Part shown: in pieces, positions 47,801 to 57,359 of the stretch
Position numbering within the stretch: position 1 is the first letter of the stretch
How the letters are laid out: the number at the start of each line of letters is the position of its first letter
Assembly: GCF_002994745.2 (NCBI RefSeq)
Contig: NC_037092.1
Span: 6,500,501-6,564,500, forward strand
Length of the DNA: 64,000 nucleotides
Source: Rosa chinensis
Lineage: Eukaryota; Streptophyta; Magnoliopsida; Rosales; Rosaceae
Reading direction: 5' to 3'
Made by a program: the position numbers and the translations under genes
The notes under the pieces: generated by a model
What the model saw: only the letters and a program-made list of their open reading frames with translations
Database searches by the model: none
What the model was told of the DNA's origin: nothing

Positions 47801-47917
47801 CAAGAAAAGCACGAAGGCAATGCAGGTCCAAGTGATGAATGTCACCTTCGATCCCAACACTCCAACAGTCCGCAGGCCTTCACATTCGTAGAAATCGAAT
47901 GCGTGCCACAGAGATGA
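44855..47917 (+). CDS. GLR: Glutamate receptor-like channel (GLR), copy 2
   Basis: Same family and architecture as the gene at 27509. Exons: 44855-45128, 45220-46466, 46632-46938, 47039-47433 and 47555-47917; all GT-AG, phases identical to copy 1, 861 residues. A signal peptide (residues about 10-30) precedes the amino-terminal domain (VTNVGAIINADSRIGKEQ). The S1 Arg is in LPERMEK, followed by VEFTQPYMKSGLSMIV. M1 is about 557-580, the M3 motif is SYTASLSSMLT (Ser replacing the usual Asn), and M4 is about 794-815. The tail is about 45 residues, longer than in copy 1. Exons 3 and 4 have the same length or nearly so in both genes (307/307 and 392/395 nt), and long DNA stretches are near-identical, so the two are tandem duplicates now 14 kb apart. 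A (CA)n run sits in intron 2. Confidence 0.95.
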
Positions 47918-48426
47918 ATCGAACAAAGGAAACAAAAGAACATACTGCCCCTAAAAGGGTTGTATTCGTTACTCTCACTAAAGTAGTTGATGTTAAACTT
48001 ACCTAGCTAGCTCCATTACAGATACTCCGTCGCTCAACCCACATTTGACTATATTAGTTTACTCATTTCTCATTTTCTCAGAATATGTAAGATACTTGTA
48101 TATAATTATATATAAATGCTTCTTTTACCAACATTTCTCTTCTTCATAATCTGCATTAATTACCACACTCTGCTGAAACTTCTAAGTTCCACAAAAAAAA
48201 TAAAGTAAAAAATAAAAACAAAAAAAAAGTAACGTCAATTATAAAATGAAAACGGGGGTACATTTATCTCAACAAGCTTTGTGGAGGTTTCGGTAGTTCG
48301 TCTCCCTCGCAACACTTCTCATCTTTTCTAATAAAATTTGGGGTGTCAGGAAGTTTTTCCTTCACCGCTTCAAAGAGGGGAGAAACAAACTTTGCTTACT
48401 GGGAAACTTGCAAGTTCCACCAAGAA
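47918..48426. other. GLR 3' flank and spacer
   Basis: Likely 3' UTR of the second GLR gene in the first ~200 bases, then an A-rich stretch near 48190-48230. Nothing else recognised. Confidence 0.4.
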
Positions 48427-48497
48427 GCACCAGTGGTCTAGTGGTAGAATAGTACCCTGCCACGGTACAGACCCGGGTTCGATTCCCGGCTGGTGCA
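48427..48497 (+). tRNA. trnG-GCC: tRNA-Gly (GCC)
   Basis: A 71-nt nuclear tRNA gene. The acceptor stem GCACCAG pairs with CTGGTGC, with discriminator A at 48497. The anticodon loop reads CTGCCAC, anticodon GCC. The T arm is CCGGGTTCGATTCCCGG with a perfect stem, and box A is TGGTCTAGTGG. No intron and no encoded CCA. A run of 17 T follows at once as a polymerase III terminator. Stem pairing and promoter boxes are intact, so it should be functional. Confidence 0.97.
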
Positions 48498-48514
48498 TTT
48501 TTTTTTTTTTTTTT
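48498..48514 (+). terminator. RNA polymerase III T-run terminator
   Basis: Seventeen T residues directly after the tRNA-Gly gene. Confidence 0.9.
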
Positions 48515-48628
48515 AATATGTTTACGGAGTGCTCTGCTGGATTCAGATGACCCAATTATTCAGACTCTGAGCTCCGAAACTCCTTCATTTTTTTTTTTTG
48601 GGCAACCCAATCTTGGTACTTCTCCAAA

Positions 48629-50410
48629 ATGCGAAGAGCCTCAAGGATCATTACCTCATCAGCTTCAAACCTCAGCCACCGCGCTTCATCTAGTTTTGCT
48701 CACCCCAAGCACTCCTTCACTCCTTTGTTTGTACCACAAAATCACCAAAACCCAGAAACGCAATCGCTTCCCGGTGGTTTTCTGAAATGGGGTTCGCTTG
48801 GTTCGGTCAGAGCTTCAAGTTTTGCTTCTGGGTTCTCGCCGTTGAAGCCCAAGCCGTTGGATTCCATTATTGACATTCAGAGGGTTAAGGATCGCTCACC
48901 TGAGGACATTGCTTCGGCTTGGGACGATGTAAGCTTCTCCGTGCCTCTAAATGTGAATTTCTCTATCAAAGATTATATCTTTGCAGTGTTTCTGAACTGG
49001 GTTTTGATAGATTACCTTGAAAGTTTATGTCTTGGATGCTCCATACTTTCTAGTTTTGTTATGGATTTAAGTTTTAGTGCATCAGAGTTTTCAATTTTTG
49101 TACTTTGTTCCTAGTTTAGTTGCTGTTTTATGTGGTATCCTGGCGTAATTGATTATGTATCAGAGAAATTGATAGTAATGAGCTAATGAGTGGTTTCTGG
49201 TTGCTTGATTACTATGTCGATTTATGTGTCGAGTTTGTTTGATTCAGTATCACTTGGGAAGAGGACATATTGGTGCATCAATGAAGGCGAGTCTGTATCA
49301 CTTGTTGGAGCATAGAGCAGCAGATTGGTAACTGCTTACATGATGCTTGATCTCGGTTTTTTGAGTTTCCTCTTTTTGTTATGTTAACTTATGTATCCTC
49401 GCAGCCGGTATTTCGTCATTCCTTTGTGGAGAGGGAGTGGTTATGTCACAATGTTTGCTCAAGGTTTGGTCTCTAATCATTGTCTTGGTATCATTTATGA
49501 TTGTTCACTGCACAGTGGATAGGATTTAATTATTTCTTAAGCCGGTTTTCCTTTGTTCTTTCAGTTTGTTGTGTTTGAAAGCTATCTATATTGGTACCTG
49601 CATTAAGGTTATTGATTATACACAATCGGGTCACACTTCAGATAGTATTCAGACTTCTTTATTCAATATCTGCTACTCGTTCTAGTTATCACTGGTAGAT
49701 CCTACATTAGCTACTGAACGGTGTAAATATTGTTGTAGAAGCCATATGCACCATACCAAATATGGGGTGACCTATGCTTAAACTTGTGTGTATAGTTTAT
49801 ATCCTTGTTTGTCTTCGTATTCTACACTCTTTATTGATGTTGTCAAAAAAGTAGGTAAGGCTTAGCTGTTGAAACCTGTCAGGATGAGGGACATTGTGCC
49901 CTTGGTTGGAAATCATTGAGAATTTGCTTTCTAGTACATGTATTAGTTTATACTATACTTTACATAGAGTTGAAATACGCAACGAAAATGGGGATTCATA
50001 GAGTAAAAACCTAAATAGTCAAAACAAAATTTCTTTGTTTATAAGAATTCAAAAACGCCATTATGCCTGTCTTGTATCTTAGTTTTCCTTCAAACTTTCT
50101 TGCAGTGCAGATGCCACACATGATTTTCACTGGTCTTGAAGATTATAAGGCAAGAGGAACTCAAGCTACTCCCTACTTCACTATGACGTATTACAATGAA
50201 TTTGCACAAAGCAAGGACATGGTGCTTATCCGAGGCGATGTTGTACTCCCCAGCAAGCTCAGTGACTCGGAAGCAAAATGGCTGCTGGAGACCGCCCAAA
50301 CCTTCTATTTGAATGATGTCAGGTACAAGTTGGTTGAACGGTTCAACAAACAAACACATGATTTCGAATTCAAGGATGTCTTGCAAGCACTGGATATGCC
50401 CAATCTGTGA
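48629..50410 (+). CDS. ATP11: ATP11-family mitochondrial F1-ATPase assembly factor
   Basis: ATP11 (ATPAF1) is a mitochondrial matrix chaperone that binds the F1 beta subunit until the hexamer forms. Four exons: 48629-48928, 49248-49327, 49405-49463 and 50106-50410; GT-AG junctions in phase, 247 residues. The N-terminus (MRRASRIITSSASNLSHRAS) is Arg/Ser-rich without acidic residues, a mitochondrial presequence. The family core follows: RSPEDIASAWDDYHLGRGHI, then CRYFVIPLWRGSGYVTMFAQ, then MPHMIFTGLEDYKARG and TPYFTMTYYNEFAQSKDMVL. The protein ends FEFKDVLQALDMPNL. The match is to the ATP11 domain from memory. No unusual feature. Confidence 0.9.
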
Positions 50411-51469
50411 TTTCCCCAACAGAAAGGAATTTTGGCCTTACAGCAGTGATAGAAGTTTTTGATAATATCATTGACCATTCTGTTAGATGTACTGATCAAA
50501 TAAGAAAGGGAGTCTCATGCGGTGTAGCAAAATTTCAAACTCAGTCATACCCTGGAGATTCTGATTTCTTTTTTCATTTACTTGTGGATTGATGATTTGC
50601 TGTTTTATACAGTAAGCTTGAGATTACGAGTTAGTTCCATCATGCCTTTGTTCAGCTCTTGAGATTATGTTGCATTTACCAATGTTTTCGGGAAAAAGTT
50701 TTCTGTAGCAGCCAAGATTACATCTTAGAATAAACCAACCAGCAACAGAAAGAAAGGGCCTGAAACCTCTATCAATCAGATGAAAAACAAAGCCAGATGC
50801 ATTAGCATGCAATCATGTAGTGTCTTCTCATTGGGGTGCTGCAAAAAAGATGAGAAAAACAGCAATATCTGCATCAACATGGAATGTTCATTGGGTTGCT
50901 GCCAATCACGGCAATGCTGATGTTGATACTGTTGCTATTGCTGATACTAATGAAGATCTCTCTTGGTACTCTCAGTCTTAGAGGAGACTAGGAGGGTCGA
51001 AGAATTTCCGGGTAATTTGATCCTTCAGTACTTCATAGCACAAGGTGATCCTTTTGAAATTGGCATTGGCACTGGGATCGTTTGGTCTGCAACAGCAAAG
51101 CCTTTGCTATGTAGGCTTTTCCGCTTTTGAGATGGCCTTCTTTCCAGGCTTTGAACCTTACTGATGGTCCTCTTACTACGTTCATGTACATATCGATCTA
51201 TCGAAGCTGTGCTAAAACATTACAACTTAGAGGGGTAAAATCTTCATACGTTACTTGAAGTATCACAAAATACATTTTTTGGTACCTACATATTTTTAGG
51301 GTGTCTGACAATACTTCCATTATAGATGTAAAATTGTGAGGATATTTTCGATATTCGATAGACAAAGCACTTTCAAAATGAATTGATTCCTAAACCCAAC
51401 ATCTCAACCTTCCCCTTTGGGCTTTGAACTCGGGGACAAGTTCCTAATTGACATGGGGCCCACTTTCAG
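50411..51469. other. ATP11 3' flank and spacer
   Basis: Likely 3' UTR in the first few hundred bases. I see no gene in the remainder; short open frames of about 60 codons have no recognisable product. Confidence 0.4.
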
Positions 51470-52114
51470 ATTGTAGGATGAAGTTTGTATACATGGATCA
51501 AGGATTTATGCAAAGTCTTCATATTGTATAAAATTGAATACTGCAAGTAATGTACACATATGCTAACGGAGGAAGATATGTAAGCATCATGTCTATGCAA
51601 GAGTGTCATAAACCTTCTGTCGTCAGAATTTTCATTCTTGGCCCTTACCAGGTTAAATAACTCTCATTATCTTAATCCGGTAGCCTAAGTTGCATTCTGG
51701 ACCATTTTGGCCTAAGCTGAAATAGTGGCTGCCTAGGCTTGCCTTTCACTATGAGTTGATTTACTGAGCTTCCCAGGCACGGTTTGTCCTGTCCTACCCC
51801 CAGGTAATGGCAGAAAAGAACAAGACGATGGCAGCTGCAAAATCTGATGAAGCAAAGGATACCATTGTGAGTTAATTACAAGGAGATTTCGTAGTGTCTT
51901 CTGGAGATTTCTAATAGCAATCATCTTAAGAAAGTTTGTTTGATGATGTGCAGAAAACTGAAAAGCGGGATACTACAACTGGGTTGCGAACCTGCAATAA
52001 CATTTTGGCAATGACAAAGGTGTAGAGAATGAAATGTTGGAGAATTTTGGAAATGAACATTCTAATTGATCTTTGAATAATTTGAAATTGTTCAAAAGCA
52101 CCTTCATTTATTGG

Positions 52115-53348
52115 TGTTTAAGCCCAAATTAACATTTTCCTAACAAGGAAATGTCTTGAAGGAATCCGGGCCAATATTTGTGGTCCAAAGTCCAAACTAC
52201 ATATTTTTGACAAGTTTGAAATATATTATTTAGAGGCTAATAAAACTTACTTTGAGATGAGAGATTATTTAGAGCACCGCCGTGCACTTGCACCAACATA
52301 AATGAATGGTTAGATTGCATTAAATACACTTTTTGTTTATTAAAAATAAAGTTGATAATAAATATCAAGGGTTGAGATTATTTTATAAGTGTTGGGTCAC
52401 TTACACCGTCGGTGCATAGAATAATTTCCACTTTGAGATCAAGCAATCTAGAGGCAAATCTTAACATTCATTGATTAATTATTAATTATCAAATATTTAA
52501 TAATTAAAGACAGTTGGTTTGCTTACAAAGATTGTATCGCTCAGATTGCAGGGGCTATGCAAGTTAATTATCAAGGTTAGTCATGTGTTGCAATTAAGGT
52601 GTGATGGATGTGGAACAGTTTGGGAAGGATACAATCATCATTAATTGCATTTAACAAGGAATATATATACACACAATATGTGCATATCCAAGAGTTGGAT
52701 TCTAAGGCAATTATCTTGCGTAGAAGATAGCTACGTCACATAGGCAATCTATTGTTTACCTATGATATTTTATCAAGACTCCAAACACTTTTGATTGGAT
52801 GAGTGACCTAAAACTTAGCTTATCTTTATTCTTTTAAGTATGAGATAGCTTGGCAATGTTTAACTCTTATTAGGAAGGTGAATCCGTATGTTGAAGATGC
52901 TTGAAAATCAAGTAAGTAGCCTATATATATGGAGGCTAAAGACGAAATACAAAAACACACACACAACTCAACTAATCTCTACAGATTATCAAATCCTCCC
53001 CTGGAGCAAACCCTCAACTTACGTTGAACCCAGAGATGGTCAAGGAGTGCCTTGACATCGAGAAGTTAAGGAACGCCTTAGCAACCTTTGTGCTTTCTCC
53101 ATATTTCCAATGATTGTTCTGCTCAGTCTACAATACAAAGTATTGATGCTATGACACTAGAGATCACACTGAAAGTCCTTATCCGTAAGGCATATAAAAG
53201 ACCCTTGTGACGAAGTTGGTGCTCTTCTTGTCCACAAGCTTGATTACGTCAGGTCAGTGACATCCCTGACGATCGCACCCTACGGTGCTGGCACGCCGCG
53301 CACAAAGCAAAAGAGATTGTTTGCAAGCCTTCTTGGTCAAGCCAAACA
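52115..53348. mobile_element. Solo LTR, 1.23 kb, 5-bp duplication
   Basis: A 1,234-bp insertion starting TGTTTAAGCCC and ending CAAGCCAAACA, with the TG...CA ends of plant LTRs. The 5-bp repeat ATTGG lies on both sides (52110-52114 and 53349-53353). The insertion cleanly splits sequence that is continuous in the intact API5 gene. No internal retrotransposon sequence remains, so the two LTRs probably recombined. It contains a candidate MITE at 52274-52415. Confidence 0.88.
52274..52415. mobile_element. Candidate small MITE inside the solo LTR
   Basis: About 142 bp with imperfect inverted ends: GCACCGCCGTGCACTTG at the left, GCACCGACGGTGTAAGTG as the complemented right end, both followed by CCCAACA or CCAACA. 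No clear target duplication was read. Confidence 0.45.
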
Positions 53349-53990
53349 ATTGGAGATAAGACAATCAACCTATCTTGGAAATAAGTGTCAAAAATCTGAT
53401 GTGTCCTCAAGCACAAGCAAAATCTTTTTTAGCAATCTTTCTGGCTTCTTTTTGGTATTAGTACTCCCGTATTTTTGGACTAGCTCTTTTGCATTCATTC
53501 AACTTTGGTCTTCTTTAGTTTAAGATAGGTTAGGATAAGATGACTTCTGTCATTGTTTATGCCAATAGAATGAAACTCATTTTACTTGGCTGGAGAGAAA
53601 GAAAGAAAAATCACCTATTGTTCATGTTTCATCAGAGCTTCTATACCGTATAAATCTTTTATGCATGTAATTTTTTCATATCTTTGTCATAACAGACTAT
53701 TCCCCATCTTTTTGTTTTTTGATTTCTTGAATTTTTGCCACGTTATTTTGTGAACTTTTGCTTTCAATTTTTTCATAACTTTCTTTCAATCTACAGTTTC
53801 CAGAACAAATGACACTACTATAATTTCTATGTTATGGAAATATCGCATCTTTTCTTTCTCTGATGGGAGACTCAGAGTAATAGGAACTGCGCAAATACTT
53901 ATAGGCAAGGCCAAGAAACTTTTGAACATCGAGAAGAGATATCTAGCAACAAAATTTGGTGATGTTGAAGTGTCTGGCATCATCGAGAAG

Positions 53991-55020
53991 AGATATGATA
54001 AAGAATAAAGTAAAATAAAAGAATGATATATTAAAGATACGGACGAGCTCCAAAAAGTTGTTGATGATATGGAGAAGGTTGAGATGAAAACTAGAACAAA
54101 CAAGATGTTTCCTTCACTAATCGGTTTGATTGGGTATCATGAACAAAAGGTGTTTTGTCCTTAATTGGATATGAATGTGCGAAAGGTGATTTTTCTTATT
54201 ATAATGTGGGTGGACCTAAAACTCTTTTTGCTGTAAGTGGATCAAGAGCTTGGAAAGTTGTTGAACATTTCAAGGAGTTTGTGAAAAAAAAATTTGTTTG
54301 AGATGGATGAGTAAGGAACTGCTGTTCTTAAGCATAGTAAAATAGGTTCGAGATTGACTGACTATCGTCATGATAGATATGATAAAGAATAAAGCAAAAG
54401 AAAAGAAGGATATATTAGAGATAACATATAAGCTCTAAAAAGTTGTTGATGATATGGAGAAGGTTGGGATGAAAGCTAGGACAAACAAGATGTTTCCTTC
54501 ACTAATCGGTCTAAATAGGTATCATGAAAAAAAAAAGCGTATTGTCCTTAATTAAATCATGATATTTGGAAGGTGATTTTTCTTATTATAATGTGGGTGG
54601 ATCTAAAACTCAACTTGCTGCAAGCAGATCGGGAGCTTGGAAAGTTGTTGAACATTTGAAGGATTTTGTGAAAAAAATTATATTTGAGATGGATGAGCAA
54701 GAAATTGTTGTTCTTAAGCATAGTATAATAGGTTCGGGATTGACTGACTACCAGCATGATAGACATGATAAAGATACATTAGAGATAATGAACGAGCTCC
54801 AAAAAGTTGTTGGTGACATGGAGAAGGCTAGGATGAAAGCTGGGACAAACAAGATATTTCCTTCACTTATCGGTCTGAATGGGTATTATGAAAAAAAATG
54901 AATTTTGTCCTTAATTGGATCTAAATAAGTGGAAGGTGATTTTTCTTATTATAATGTGGGTGGATCTAAAACTTTTCTTGCTGCAAGCGGATTGGGAGCT
55001 TGGAAAGCTGTTGAACGTTC
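53991..55020 (+). repeat. ~385-bp tandem repeat with coding-like content
   Basis: About 2.7 copies of a 384-386-bp unit; equivalent points (AGATATGATAAAG) lie at 53991, 54375 and 54761. In the copy at 54566-54901 the plus-strand frame is open for 111 codons (around TQLAASRSGAWKVVEHLKDF and FPSLIGLNGYYEKK). The other copies carry stops or frameshifts in the same frame. The bias to Lys/Glu and the conserved frame suggest an old coding exon amplified in tandem. Product unrecognised. Confidence 0.7.
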
Positions 55021-55063
55021 CTTATAACTTAAAGATGACTCTATCCTGCTCAGTTCAAGCTTA

Positions 55064-55447
55064 ATGGATATAAGAGATATGAGCCGGACAACGTCACTGC
55101 TCCTAGTTGGATCTAAACGGATGGCTGATAGTTGTGACACTCACGGTCATAAAGTTAGTGTGAGTGGATCAGGTGGAAAGAAAGCTCTCGGACACTTTAA
55201 GAAATTGGAGAAGGAACATCATTTTAACAAACCCAATGAAGCCACCATTGACGCTTTGAAGCAATGTGTTGTGCTTGCTGGCCTTTGTGATCTCGATATC
55301 GAAAGGTACTTTCAGGCAACTACTATGTCATTAGATTGTTTGAATATCCATAAAAAGAGGCACCGTATCATTAGTCAATTGGATAAAATCTTCAAGAATG
55401 TTGAAGAAGATATGCGTCACACATTGCTGCTTATAACTTATGGATGA
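55064..55447 (+). pseudogene. Unrecognised 127-codon frame after the tandem repeat
   Basis: An open frame directly after the repeat array (around KKALGHFKKLEKEHHFNKPN and EATIDALKQCVVLAGLCDLD). Composition looks protein-like, with helices rich in Lys, Glu and Leu, but I do not recognise a family. A similar Lys/Glu/Val-rich reading continues in another frame to about 55720 (around VVLVKFQPNVVQVKN). Most likely the remains of one gene that includes the repeat. No clear start, splice sites or stop were established. Confidence 0.4.
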
Positions 55448-55729
55448 CCCTACTCCTTCAAACATGAGAAGGCCTTGGAGAAACTAATTTTTGAGACGTT
55501 TGATGGGGTTGCATGAGTCCAAATTCTTGGAATTAGAACAGATATAATGAAGATAGTGAGGATCATCAAATTTAGCACTAGGGAGGCAGTAGTGCTTGTC
55601 AAATTCCAACCCAATGTTGTGCAGGTGAAAAACATAGATATGCCTGATAGTTTCAGGATGACGAAGTCGACCTATGAGGGAATTAAAATCATTGGCGAAT
55701 ATTTTAAAAACCAAGGTTGGTAAAATTTC

Positions 55730-57100
55730 ATGCTTGAGGTATTGTCTTTGTGGAAGCCAATCTTCTAATTGATTAGGTTGTATTAACATCAGTGCTTTGA
55801 TAGCCCAAAGAAAGTAAGGTCCTTTAGACACTTGACTTGACATTTTAATGCCTATGAGGCACACCATTTGTTTTGAGAAGATCGACAAATTTTATTCGAA
55901 GTAAATTATGTGGGAATTTCTTTTGCTGGATTTCTCTTCTTTGGTTTGTCTATTGAACATGAATGGGTTACTGAAACAAACTTTAATACAGGTGATCTAT
56001 ATGAGTAAAGCAACTTTATGGTAAGTTTTAGTGTCCCTTGATCACAATAGTTAGCTTTGCATCACACAATTAATCTAGCTTTTTCAAGAGTTTTGTTTCA
56101 TTCTCTATAGAATTTCAAGAGTATTGTTGTGTTGTATGTCATTCCACTCAAAATGAGTCTTAAGGTCATCGTCATAAGCATCTGTATTGTGGATTTATCT
56201 GCCAATTATTAGTCTCTTGGGTGAACCACCGAGTTATGAGAACTTGTGAGAGCATATCTCTTCCACGGTGATAAAGATTTTTGCATAAAAGTAAATTTTA
56301 GTATACATGTATAATATAGGTATGGTTTACGTTTTCTATTGCCATAATTTAGTTGGAACACTAATAATCGGGAAAAAAAATCTCATTATATTGATTAGGG
56401 AGCTCTATAGCTTGGTTAAACGATTTATCTTGTCAAACAACTTGTTTGTAGTTTAGTTTTTTATCGTTTTCAATATTGGACAAAATATTAATGAATTGCC
56501 TCATAGTCGCAATACCATCTCAATTTTAACAAAACCTTTATGTAATCATTAGTTAGATTCTTCATCCAGTGCAAAGCTTGTGGCTATACATTTTTGGCCA
56601 ATTGGACAATTAGGGCCATAGAGCTTGACTAATTAAATTTGCGTCTTAGTTAAAAAAATCTCGTCTTTCATTTGAGCGAAAATCAATATGAGTCGATCAC
56701 GGAACTCACTTACAAGACAATCTCTCAAGACTATCGAAATAGAAACTTATTTTCTTTTATCATAAAAATTGAAAAGTAAATTGCAGAATGATTAACTGAT
56801 TATAAATTATGGAGTAAATTGAAATTTACTGTTTTTAGTATTTTACTAAATTATTGGCCTATATTTTAGTATATTATTGAAATACAGATTGTGAGAGACA
56901 AATGTATCTCAACCACATGTATTAAACTTAAAACTGTGTTGTTGTTTTCAACCGTGAGATTCACTAGTCCCTTAAAAATGATTTGTGGGCAGCCCTTTCG
57001 TAAAGATATACGAAATATTACGATTATTACCTTTCACAAAACGGTGACGTTTAAAATAGGAAGCAGATAAAGGGGTCACTCCCATCTTCGTTTTACGCAT
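55730..57100. other. Intergenic spacer upstream of API5
   Basis: AT-rich sequence without an open frame worth calling. Nothing recognised until the API5 leader. Confidence 0.4.
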
Positions 57101-57160
57101 CAAAACCCGCGGTTTCTTCTTCATCTTCTTCTTCCTCCAGTCACTTTCTCTCTCTTCCTC

Positions 57161-57196
<36 letters not shown>

Positions 57197-57359
57197 TCCC
57201 AAAACCCAGTAGGTAAATCCCAAACCCCTCTACGGCCCCCAAAAACCTCTTTTCAAATTCTACTATGAAATATTCTCTAACACCTTCTTCTTCGATTTCT
57301 AATTATTATTACAATTTTTTGTTCCCAATTTCGCTCAGCTTCTTCTCCGAGCCCTAACA
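57101..57359 (+). promoter_or_regulatory. API5 promoter-proximal region and 5' UTR with (CT)n tract
   Basis: A pyrimidine-rich leader with a (CT)n run at about 57163-57193, a common feature of plant core promoters and 5' UTRs. The transcription start cannot be fixed from sequence; no clear TATA box was seen. Confidence 0.55.

Larger units (their letters stand above)
51470..53765 (+). pseudogene. Partial API5 copy with internal deletion and solo LTR insertion
   Basis: A broken duplicate of parts of the API5 gene at 57360-62945. Bases 51470-51802 match API5 intron 4 (58308-58640), then jump at once to API5 exon 13 (MAEKNKTMAAAKSDEAKD at about 51808), so exons 5-12 and their introns are missing. 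Exon 14 follows at about 51957-52022 (KTEKRDTTTGLRTCNN) with its splice sites, then API5-like sequence to 52114. A solo LTR (52115-53348) splits exon 15, which resumes at 53349 (AGACAATCAACCTATCTTGG). Similarity to the next API5 intron continues to about 53765. No start codon region or first 12 exons are present, so no API5 protein can be made. Since introns are kept, this is a DNA-level duplication. Confidence 0.9.

Noticed and set aside
55484..55888. A 134-codon minus-strand frame
   Set aside because: No recognisable product. It overlaps the plus-strand coding-like remains and may be their shadow.
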